A stretch of DNA of 34,521 nucleotides from a virus: positions 1 through 34,521 of IMG/VR virus record IMGVR_UViG_3300036791_000351; one strand, given 5' to 3'. Position 1 is the first letter of the stretch, and each line of letters starts with the position of its first letter. Made by a program: the position numbers and the translations under genes. Below the pieces are notes generated by a model. The model worked only from the letters and a program-made list of their open reading frames with translations. It was not told the origin of the DNA and searched no databases. Of the stretch, positions 28,136-34,521 are shown piece after piece.

Positions 28136-29454
28136 TTCAGCGCTTCTTCCCGAAGTTGCCGATGCGTTTCGGGCGCGGCGGCAAGGGCGGCAATAACGGC
28201 AACAACGGCACGCACGAACCGGGAGTGCTGAAGGCGATTCACGGCACGCCGATTCAGACGACGGGCGATAGCGGCTTCCGCGCGGCGGGCACGCCCGTGA
28301 ACACGATGCCGGGAGTCGTCGGCATCTCGCCCGCCGCGAATGCGGCCCTCGCCAGCGCGGCGGTGTGGGCCTGTTGCCGACTGATCTCGACGTCGCTCTC
28401 GGCCTTGCCGACATCGCTCTTCAAGATCACGCCCGACGGCAAGGTGCCCGACCTCGATCATCCGCTCTTCGGTCTGCTCACGCAGTCGCCGAATCCGATG
28501 ATGACCATGCAGCAGTGGCTCCAGCCGTCGCTGCTCGGCCTCTTGCTCTACGGCAACGGCTACACATGGGTGGATCGGCTCAACGGCGAAGTGGTCGGCG
28601 TCTGGCCGCTCAATCCGGCACGCGTGTCGATGGTGCTCAATCTCGACGGCACGTTCAGCTACTACTACTCGGACTTTCGCGGCAGGTTCAACGTGTTCAG
28701 CGAAGCCGACATCATCCACTTTCGCGTGTTCACGATGGACGGCTACTTCGGTCTGCCCGTGCTGATCTATCACCAGACGACCATCGGACTCGCCAACGCA
28801 TCGACGACCTACGCGACCGCGCTCTACAACAACGGCGGGCAACCGTCGGGCGTGCTCGAATACCCCGGCGTGTTGAAGCAGCCGCAAGTGGATCGCATCC
28901 GGCAATCGTGGTACGACCAGCACGCTGGTCCCAGTAACGCGGGACGCATCTCGGTTCTCGAAGAGGGCACGAAGTACACGCCCATCGGCATTCCGCCCGA
29001 ACAGCTTCAATACATCCAAGAGCAGCGCTTCAGCGTCGAGCAGATCGCCCGCATCTTCGGCGTGCCGCCGCATCTGATCGGCGCGATGGACAAACCGACG
29101 TATGCGTCCGTAGAGCAGCAGTCCATCGAGTTCGTGCGCTACACGTTGTATCCCTACGTGCGCGTGCTGGAGCAAGCCGTCGATAAGGCGCTGCTCGATC
29201 CGCAGAATCAATGGCGCTTCAATCTCGACGCCTTCGAGCGCGGCGATATCGCATCGCGTTACGCGGCGTACGCCATCGGTCGTCAGTGGGGCTGGCTCTC
29301 CGCAAACGACATCCGCACGAAGGAAGACCTCAACACTTTCGAGGGCGGCGACGATTATCTCTCGCCGCTCAACATGGTCGCGGTTCCGGTGGGGCAAGTG
29401 CCGCCGCCGCCGATGCCGCCGAAGCCCGCGCCCGTGAGCACGGGGAAGGAGTAG
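28123..29454 (+). CDS. Portal protein, HK97 family
   Basis: The 443-residue protein matches the HK97-type portal: SAAVWACCRLISTSLSALP near 80, HPLFGLLTQSPNPMMTMQQWLQ, LLYGNGYTWVDR, PLNPARVSM, and DIIHFR leading to GLPVLIYHQTTIGLANA, then RISVLEEGTKYTPIGIPPEQLQY in parts and RIFGVPPHLIGAMDKPTYASVEQQ. It forms the dodecameric ring through which DNA enters the head. The Gly/Asn-rich N-terminus and Pro-rich C-terminus (PPPPMPPKPAP) are flexible. ATG 28123 is inside the end of the terminase gene. Confidence 0.94.
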   Translation: MVDLIQRFFPKLPMRFGRGGKGGNNGNNGTHEPGVLKAIHGTPIQTTGDSGFRAAGTPVNTMPGVVGISPAANAALASAAVWACCRLISTSLSALPTSLFKITPDGKVPDLDHPLFGLLTQSPNPMMTMQQWLQPSLLGLLLYGNGYTWVDRLNGEVVGVWPLNPARVSMVLNLDGTFSYYYSDFRGRFNVFSEADIIHFRVFTMDGYFGLPVLIYHQTTIGLANASTTYATALYNNGGQPSGVLEYPGVLKQPQVDRIRQSWYDQHAGPSNAGRISVLEEGTKYTPIGIPPEQLQYIQEQRFSVEQIARIFGVPPHLIGAMDKPTYASVEQQSIEFVRYTLYPYVRVLEQAVDKALLDPQNQWRFNLDAFERGDIASRYAAYAIGRQWGWLSANDIRTKEDLNTFEGGDDYLSPLNMVAVPVGQVPPPPMPPKPAPVSTGKE

Positions 29455-29460
29455 CTAACG

Positions 29461-30111
29461 ATGCCAGCGATTCATTTGGAGCGGGAGCACAAGACGTTCC
29501 CGTTGCTCGATCTGAAAGCCGACGACGGCAAGACGGGCGCGTTCAGCGGCTACGCGTCGGCGTACGCGAAGGATCTGCAAGGCGATCAGATCGCGCCGGG
29601 AGCGTTCGCACAGTCCATCAAAGATCGGCGCGGCAAGGTGCCGATCCTGATGAACCACGATCCCGATCAGATGGTCGGCTTCTCGACGTCACTCGCGGAG
29701 GACGGAAAGGGGCTGATGCTCAACGGGCAACTGGCGACGAGCACGTCGGCGGGCAACGACATGTACCAGCTTCTGCAAGCCGCCGCCGACGCCGACTTCC
29801 GCATGGGCATGAGCATCGGCTTCGACGCGCTCGATTGGGACTGGGGCGACGACGGGCGCACGATCAAGGAAATCAATTTGTGGGAAGTGTCGATCACGCC
29901 CTTTCCGGCACAACCAAAGGCTTACATCGCGGACGTGAAAACGTTTCGCGATTTCGAGAAGTATCTGCGGGAGGCAGAGAACTTCTCACGGGCCGATGCG
30001 AAGCGCATTCTGCGCTGCGTTGCCAGCCTGAATCTGTCGCCGTGCGGGATGCCCGACGACGCCAACGGTAACAGACTGCTGCGCGGCCTACTCGCGCAGA
30101 CGGAGAAATAA
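29461..30111 (+). CDS. Prohead maturation protease, HK97 type
   Basis: The 216-residue protein belongs to the U35/S78 prohead proteases. FSGYASAYAKDLQGDQIAPGAF (partly), PILMNHDP with catalytic His66, GMSIGF with Ser118 and EINLWEVSITPFPA follow in the family order. It removes the scaffold-like N-terminal domain of the capsid protein during head maturation. ATG 29461 is six bases after the portal stop with AAGGAG at 29446-29451, and the capsid gene starts three bases after its end. Confidence 0.93.
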   Translation: MPAIHLEREHKTFPLLDLKADDGKTGAFSGYASAYAKDLQGDQIAPGAFAQSIKDRRGKVPILMNHDPDQMVGFSTSLAEDGKGLMLNGQLATSTSAGNDMYQLLQAAADADFRMGMSIGFDALDWDWGDDGRTIKEINLWEVSITPFPAQPKAYIADVKTFRDFEKYLREAENFSRADAKRILRCVASLNLSPCGMPDDANGNRLLRGLLAQTEK

Positions 30112-30114
30112 GCA

Positions 30115-31470
30115 ATGGCTGCACAACCGCAGATGACGCCGGAAGATAAGGCGCTCATCCAGCAACTTCGCACCGAATGGATCGACACGGTCAAACAGGG
30201 CATCGCCACGCGCGACAAGGACGGCTACGTCGATTCCGACTGCCGGGAAAAAGTCGAGAAGCTCGACGTGGCGATGAACAAAAAGTTCGACGACAAGTTC
30301 GCCGACGTGATGACGCAACTAACGGCCATCGCGCAGCGCACGTCCCGGCTACCTGGAAGCGGCGGTCCCGGCGTGCCCGAAATCAAAACGCTGGCGCATC
30401 AGATCATCGAAGCCGACACCTTCAAGAACTGCTCGTTTAACGGGCGCTTCAACATGCAGACCACGGTGAAGGGGCGCTTCCGTCCCGACGTGTTGAAGGC
30501 GGCGACGACCATCATCGAGGGCGGGCCGACCGTGATCACGCCGCCCGTCGGCAACTATCCGATCTTCCCGTATCGCGTCGGCCTGATCCCGCAGCGCTTC
30601 GCTCCGCTCGTGATGCGCGACGTGGTGCCCGTGATCCCTTTGGACGGAACCAACGCCGTCGAGTACGTTAGCGAAGTCTGGACCGCGCCGACGGCGGACT
30701 ATCAGGTGCTCGAAGGCGACCGAAAGCTACAGACGGGCGTCACCTACACCGATCACACGGCGAACGTCCGCACCATCGCGAACTTCGTGAAAGTGTCGCG
30801 GCAAATGGCGCAGGATGTCGCGTTCATCATGGCGACCATCGAGCAGAGACTGAGCCAGTTCGTGTTGCTGAAAGAGGACCGGGAGATTCTCTACGGCGAC
30901 AACACGGCGGGACATCTCTTCGGCCTGATGCCGCAAGCGACGAAGATCGCGACCTTCTGGACGCCACCGGGAACGGGCAACACCTTCACGTCGATTGACG
31001 AATTGAACATCGCGGCGACTCACATCGAGAACCTGTTCTACTACCCGACCGCGATCATCCTCAACCCGACGGACGAAGCCAAGATCGAAATGCTGAAGAC
31101 GACGTATGGCAGCTACGTGCTGGCCGACCGCTCTCCGCGCGAGGATGGTCTGCTGCGGCTCTGGGGCTTGCCCGTCATCACCACGCCGAACATCACCGTC
31201 GGCGACTTTCTGGTCGGCGCATTCCCCGGCCAGTGCGCGTTGTTCGACCGCGAGACGGTGACCGTAGAGATCGCCTTCCAGAACGAAGACGACTTCGTGC
31301 GCAATCTCGTCACGCTGCGCGGTGAAGAGCGCGTTGCCTTCGCCGTCTTCGTGCCGACCGCGTTCGTGTGCGGCCCGTTCCAGTGCCCGCCGTGCGCGGG
31401 CGGTGGTCCGTTCCTCGTCGGCGCAAGCGGCGGCACAACGCCGGGAGCCGCAACGCCCGCGAAGAAGTAA
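30115..31470 (+). CDS. Major capsid protein, HK97 fold
   Basis: The 451-residue protein has a charged helical N-terminus (residues 1-90, the probable delta domain cut off by the protease), a linker (SRLPGSGGPGVPEIKT), and an HK97-fold body: VIPLDGTNAVEYVSE, TANVRTIANFVKVSRQMAQDV, REILYGDNTAGHLFGLM, AIILNPTDEAKIEML, LWGLPVITTPNITVGDFLVGAF, and a final VTLRGEERVAFAVFVPTAFV. An extra Cys/Pro/Gly-rich tail (CGPFQCPPCAGGG...) follows the fold and is atypical; it could cap or decorate the shell. Confidence 0.93.
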   Translation: MAAQPQMTPEDKALIQQLRTEWIDTVKQGIATRDKDGYVDSDCREKVEKLDVAMNKKFDDKFADVMTQLTAIAQRTSRLPGSGGPGVPEIKTLAHQIIEADTFKNCSFNGRFNMQTTVKGRFRPDVLKAATTIIEGGPTVITPPVGNYPIFPYRVGLIPQRFAPLVMRDVVPVIPLDGTNAVEYVSEVWTAPTADYQVLEGDRKLQTGVTYTDHTANVRTIANFVKVSRQMAQDVAFIMATIEQRLSQFVLLKEDREILYGDNTAGHLFGLMPQATKIATFWTPPGTGNTFTSIDELNIAATHIENLFYYPTAIILNPTDEAKIEMLKTTYGSYVLADRSPREDGLLRLWGLPVITTPNITVGDFLVGAFPGQCALFDRETVTVEIAFQNEDDFVRNLVTLRGEERVAFAVFVPTAFVCGPFQCPPCAGGGPFLVGASGGTTPGAATPAKK

Positions 31471-31476
31471 ATCGCC

Positions 31477-32175
31477 ATGATCATCCAGACACTCAAAGAC
31501 ATCGAGTTCCCCGGTGGTAGCCGCGTCCGCGCCGGGGCGGTGTTGAGCGTGCCGGATGCCGTCGGAGCCGCGCTCATCGAGCAAGGTGCAGCGCGGCTCC
31601 GCAACTTACCGGGACCGATGGAGAAGAAAGTCGATCCGACGCTCAACCCCGGCGACCCGTTGCCGCCGCAAGTGCCCTTCGTGCGCGTGCCGACCGATCC
31701 GTTCCCGGCGCGGGCCTTCGAGCCGGGGGGATACGAGGATCAGGACAACTTCATCACCAATCAAGTGACGCTCCGCGCGATGTTCGACTCGACGAGCGCG
31801 TGGGACTGGGCGAATCAGCAGGACGCATCTTCGCCGCCGCCGCCCGTCACGCCGTCGCCATCCGCAGAGAGCCGCCCGCCCGTGCTCATGCTCGACGAGA
31901 TCAAGCTGCAATGCAAGATCGAGCCGGATCAGACCGCCGACGACACGCTGCTGGAACAGTACGAAATGGCCGCGCGGCTGCACACCGAAAACTATCTGCG
32001 CTACCAAATCGACGACGCGATGGGCGAGAACATCAAACAGGCGATGCTCATGCTGATCGCGCATTGGTATCGCAATCGCGAAGCGGTGACCACGGGCAAG
32101 ACGAGCGTCGGCGTCGAGATGCCTCTCGCCTATCAAGTGCTGCTCTCTGGCGAACGCGACTATCCGATCTACTGA
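31477..32175 (+). CDS. Head-tail connector, gp6-like, with N-terminal extension
   Basis: The C-terminal half (residues 135-232) matches the HK97 gp6 head-tail connector: LDEIKLQCKIEPDQTADDTLLEQY, a helix around ARLHTENYLRY, and KQAMLMLIAHWYRNREAVT, with a final PLAYQVLLSGER. These form a ring under the portal. The N-terminal 45 residues (MIIQTLKDIEFPGGSRVRAGAVLSV in part) are a separate beta-rich segment like those in small head-associated proteins, and the middle is Pro-rich, so two functions may be joined. ATG 31477 follows AAGAAG weakly. Confidence 0.82.
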   Translation: MIIQTLKDIEFPGGSRVRAGAVLSVPDAVGAALIEQGAARLRNLPGPMEKKVDPTLNPGDPLPPQVPFVRVPTDPFPARAFEPGGYEDQDNFITNQVTLRAMFDSTSAWDWANQQDASSPPPPVTPSPSAESRPPVLMLDEIKLQCKIEPDQTADDTLLEQYEMAARLHTENYLRYQIDDAMGENIKQAMLMLIAHWYRNREAVTTGKTSVGVEMPLAYQVLLSGERDYPIY

Positions 32176-32176
32176 C

Positions 32177-32512
32177 ATGCCACGGAAAGCGGACCCCACA
32201 CTCGGCGCGGGCGATCTCGACAAACGGGTGACACTGATGCAGCCGCTCTACAACTTGACCGACGACGAGATCACCGGATATCAGGCCGTCTCCGACGTGT
32301 GGGCTGCGGTCGATCCCGGCTTCAGCCAGGAGATCAACGAGGGCGGGCGCACCGTCGCGACGAAGCTGGTCGAGATCACGATCCGCTACCGCACCGACGT
32401 CGATTCGCGATGGCAGATCGTCGATCACGAGCACACGTATCAGATCCGGGGCATAGCGGACATCGCGCGTCGGCGCGTGCAGCTTCTACTCACTTGCGAA
32501 GAGGTCGTATGA
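32177..32512 (+). CDS. Head closure / head-tail adaptor protein, gp16-like
   Basis: The 111-residue protein fits the phage head-tail adaptor family (SPP1 gp16 type): AGDLDKRVTLMQP at the start, GYQAVSDVWAAVDP, a strand TKLVEITIRYRTDVD, WQIVDHEHTYQIRGIADI and LLLTCEEVV at the end. It closes the connector after packaging and docks the tail. It begins two bases after the previous stop and ends in an ATGA overlap. Confidence 0.86.
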   Translation: MPRKADPTLGAGDLDKRVTLMQPLYNLTDDEITGYQAVSDVWAAVDPGFSQEINEGGRTVATKLVEITIRYRTDVDSRWQIVDHEHTYQIRGIADIARRRVQLLLTCEEVV

Positions 32513-32970
32513 CACCACCCAAAACGAGAGCAATGACCAACGATCCGCAGCCCGTCTTCGACGCGCTCGACACGTACATCGCGGGCACGAGCTACACCAC
32601 GTCGAACGCCAGCGTCACGCTCGACGGAAGCGGCACCACGCACACGATGAACTGCCAGGACAAGCAAGGCAACAGCTTCACGTATACGGAACGTGAAGCG
32701 GGCGTGCGTGTGTCCATCACTCCGGTGACGGCATCGCTCGGTCCCGGCGAGACGCAGCAGTTCGCGGCGACGGCGACGAATCCCGACGGAAGCGCAGTCG
32801 CCTCGCCGACGTTCGACTGGAGCTTGAGCGGCGGATCGCTCGGCATAGTGAGTTCGACCGGACTCTATACCGCGCCCGCGACCATCGCGGCGGGATCGAC
32901 CGATCTGTTGACCGCGACGTTGAGCGGGCAGCAAGCATGGGCGACGGTCAACATCAGTCTGCACACGTAG
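32509..32970 (+). CDS. Ig-like domain protein in the head-tail joining block
   Basis: The 153-residue protein starts at ATG 32509 in overlap with the previous stop. Residues 1-65 are a small beta-rich unit (TSYTTSNASVTLDGSG). Residues 68-150 look like a bacterial Ig-like fold: VSITPVTASLGPGETQQFAATATNPDG in part, FDWSLSGGSLGIVSSTGLYTAPA, and LTATLSGQQAWATVNI. Ig-like domains on phage particles are thought to bind host surface sugars weakly. A stand-alone copy at this point in the joining block is less usual than fusion to capsid or tail tube. Confidence 0.78.
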   Translation: MTPPKTRAMTNDPQPVFDALDTYIAGTSYTTSNASVTLDGSGTTHTMNCQDKQGNSFTYTEREAGVRVSITPVTASLGPGETQQFAATATNPDGSAVASPTFDWSLSGGSLGIVSSTGLYTAPATIAAGSTDLLTATLSGQQAWATVNISLHT

Positions 32971-32975
32971 GGCAA

Positions 32976-33437
32976 ATGGCACGCGGACCAAAGGTCGGCT
33001 TCAAGTGGGAAGGCATCGCGGAACTCAAAAAGACTCTTGCGTCGGCGGGCATCAAGCTCGACGACACAGACCCGGAGATCAAAGCGGCGATTCTGAAACC
33101 CGCGTCGGCGATGGTTGCGAACGCGCAGAATCTCGCGCCCGTCGCGCGGGAGGTCGAGGGCAAGGCTGCGGCGAAGTATCCACCGGGAACGCTGAAGCGC
33201 AGCATGATCGCAACTGTCGGTCCCGCCAAGCAGCGCGGCGTCTTCATCGTGGCGCGGAAGCGCATCGCGCCCTACGCGGCGTGGGTCGAATTCGGCACGT
33301 CGAAGATGTCGCCGAAGCCGTTCTTCCGGCCCGCGCTCTTGCAATTCATGAGCACCTACGTGAACGACATCGCGCCCGACGTGAAGCGGATTGTCGAGAC
33401 GGCCGTGAGCGCGAACGCCTATCATCCGCCGACATAA
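32976..33437 (+). CDS. Tail completion protein, HK97 gp10-like
   Basis: The 153-residue protein matches HK97 gp10-type tail components: GFKWEGIAELKKTLASAG, a helix with ILKPASAMVANAQNLAPV, GTLKRSMIATVGP, IAPYAAWVEFGTSKMSPKPFFRPAL and a C-terminal helix. ATG 32976 is five bases after the previous stop. It acts in joining or completing the tail. Confidence 0.9.
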   Translation: MARGPKVGFKWEGIAELKKTLASAGIKLDDTDPEIKAAILKPASAMVANAQNLAPVAREVEGKAAAKYPPGTLKRSMIATVGPAKQRGVFIVARKRIAPYAAWVEFGTSKMSPKPFFRPALLQFMSTYVNDIAPDVKRIVETAVSANAYHPPT

Positions 33438-33438
33438 C

Positions 33439-33918
33439 ATGGTGATCTTCGAGCAGACATTCCGCGATCTGTTAATCCAGACGAACCTCGTCGCGGATCG
33501 CGTCTTCCTGATGCGTGCGCCACAGGTGCCGAACACGAAGGCAACGATTCCCTACATCGTGTTTTTCATGGTCGCGCCCGTCGCGCCGATTCTCTTGAAG
33601 ACGCAGACGGGGCCGCTCGATCAGGTCGAACGGCTGTATCAGGTTTCCGTCTTCGATACGTCGCAGTCCCGCGCTCTCGCCATCGGCGATTCGCTGCGCA
33701 TGTACCTCGACACGCTTTCCGGCGACTTCGAGAACGTCCACATCGGGCACGCGTTCTACATGACGCAGACGTGGGCGTGGGAGAGCGACACGCTGCTCTA
33801 TCAAGTGATTCAAGAGTATCAGGTCATGTTCAACTACTTGAATCCCGCACCACCACCCGTAACACCAACAACCGCAAGACGACTCGCAAGACAACCCGTA
33901 AGGAGTAATGCAATATGA
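33439..33918 (+). CDS. Tail terminator / tail completion protein
   Basis: The 159-residue protein lies where siphophages encode the tail terminator. FEQTFRDLLIQTNLVADRVFLMRAPQ (part), IPYIVFFMVAP, ERLYQVSVFDTSQSRALAIGDSLRMYLD and a final YQVIQEYQVMFNYL give the alpha/beta pattern of DUF3168-like and lambda gpU-like proteins, which form the ring ending the tail tube. The last 25 residues are Pro/Thr-rich and flexible. It overlaps the tail tube gene by four bases. Confidence 0.76.
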   Translation: MVIFEQTFRDLLIQTNLVADRVFLMRAPQVPNTKATIPYIVFFMVAPVAPILLKTQTGPLDQVERLYQVSVFDTSQSRALAIGDSLRMYLDTLSGDFENVHIGHAFYMTQTWAWESDTLLYQVIQEYQVMFNYLNPAPPPVTPTTARRLARQPVRSNAI

Positions 33919-34521
33919 CGCCGACCACGCACACCACGCCGAAAGCAGCGGCGGGAGTAACGATTGATGGCATCCCGGCATTCGGGACGCTCATTCAGGT
34001 TCTATCCGGCTCGACGCCCACTGAATCCTACACGACCATCGAGGGCGTGGGCGACATCACTGGTCCGTCGAATGCGATGGCGGAGGTCGATGTGACCTCG
34101 CATTCTTCCGGTGCGCCGATCAAGCGCACCGTTCCCGGCCTGATCGACTTGGGCGATCTCGCCTTCCCGTGTTTCTGGAATCCCGCCGATCCCACGCAGA
34201 ACATCAACTCGCCGTACGGCATGGAGTATCTGTTCTTCAACCGCGTAGTGACGAAGTTTCAGTTGGTCATGCCCGACGTCACGCACCGCACGCGCCAGTT
34301 TCAGGGCTTCGTGAAGACGATGGGCGAGGACTACAAAGTCGCGGGCGTCTGCACGCGCAACGTCGCCATCCGCATCACGTCGCCAATGCTCGACGTCGCT
34401 TCGCCGATCAAGCTCACGCCAGCGCAGGATCTGAACGTACCGAACGCGGGCGCACCGACGGGCACCTTCGCCGTCGCGGCGGGCGGCGATCAAGCGCCGT
34501 GGAGTCCGGTTCGGTACGTTC
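33915..34521 (+). CDS. Major tail tube protein (3' end outside window)
   Basis: The frame from ATG 33915 is open to the right edge (202 codons seen). AGGAG at 33901-33905 is the ribosome site, and ATGA overlap with the previous stop couples them. VTIDGIPAFGTLIQVLSG, then TTIEGVGDITGPSNAMAEVDVTSHSS, PIKRTVPGLIDLGDLAF, FQLVMPDV and RQFQGFVKTMGEDYKVAGVCTRNVAIRIT are typical of lambda gpV-like tail tube proteins, which stack as hexamers around the tape measure. From about residue 160 a Pro/Gly-rich linker begins that may lead to an extra C-terminal domain. Confidence 0.85.
   Translation, partial: MTPTTHTTPKAAAGVTIDGIPAFGTLIQVLSGSTPTESYTTIEGVGDITGPSNAMAEVDVTSHSSGAPIKRTVPGLIDLGDLAFPCFWNPADPTQNINSPYGMEYLFFNRVVTKFQLVMPDVTHRTRQFQGFVKTMGEDYKVAGVCTRNVAIRITSPMLDVASPIKLTPAQDLNVPNAGAPTGTFAVAAGGDQAPWSPVRYV

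Noticed and set aside
28105-29397. Long minus-strand ORF opposite the portal gene
   Set aside because: High-GC DNA with G/C third positions creates long antisense open frames; the sense frame is clearly portal.

Overview
The window is part of a tailed double-stranded DNA bacteriophage (or prophage) with an HK97-type head and, judging by the joining and tail-tube genes, a siphovirus tail. The DNA is GC-rich (about 60% by eye) with strong G/C preference at third codon positions, which fits a high-GC host, most likely a proteobacterium; no host gene is present, so the host cannot be named. Nearly every gene is on the + strand, densely packed with ATGA, GTGA or TGATG stop/start overlaps. The one confident minus-strand gene is an ASCH-domain protein at 25066-25323.

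Layout: (1) 1-6590, end of the tail module: a repeat-rich host-contact tail protein, a very long tail fibre with a C-terminal S74 intramolecular chaperone, and small proteins. (2) 6722-7554, regulation: an AraC-type HTH protein, then a non-coding control region with a 12-bp palindrome, inverted repeats and a good sigma70-like promoter (TTGACG-17-TATATT). (3) 7555-13083, early operon: RHH/AT-hook-like protein, YqaJ-type exonuclease, RecT annealing protein with an inserted zinc knuckle, many small Cys-pair proteins, a PD-(D/E)XK-like protein and a deoxyribosyltransferase-like protein. (4) 13146-15218: a large serine recombinase (probable integrase), preceded by two overlapping ORFs and followed by a strong terminator. 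(5) 15229-16964: small proteins, a VRR-NUC nuclease and a replication initiator-like protein whose gene contains tandem direct repeats (candidate origin). (6) 16965-20270: a second control region carrying the same 12-bp palindrome, a run of small proteins, and a signal-peptide protein bracketed by two terminators (moron-like). (7) 20597-22222: a Pro/Gly-rich repeat protein, an HNH endonuclease and a G-rich non-coding element that could be the packaging site. (8) 22223-25323: an unusual metabolic/modification-like cassette. (9) 25350-34521: small terminase, small proteins, large terminase, portal, prohead protease, capsid, connectors, tail completion proteins and the start of the tail tube gene. 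Tape measure, remaining minor tail proteins, lysis genes and a recognisable CI-type repressor are not seen; they may lie in the unseen part between the right and left ends of the window.

The most interesting region is the cassette at 22223-25323, lying between the HNH/packaging-like element and the small terminase, which are usually close together. It encodes in order a ParB-like domain protein, an ABC-ATPase fused to a GNAT acyltransferase, a homologue of aspartate 1-decarboxylase (PanD) with its self-cleavage site and pocket residues kept, a compact CaiB/BaiF-type CoA-transferase with the catalytic Asp kept, and a convergent ASCH-domain protein. The first four genes overlap and are probably co-translated. 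A working hypothesis is a CoA-dependent acyl (possibly beta-alanyl) modification of DNA bases or another nucleic acid, related in logic to Mu Mom. This is inference from family knowledge and gene order, not demonstrated.
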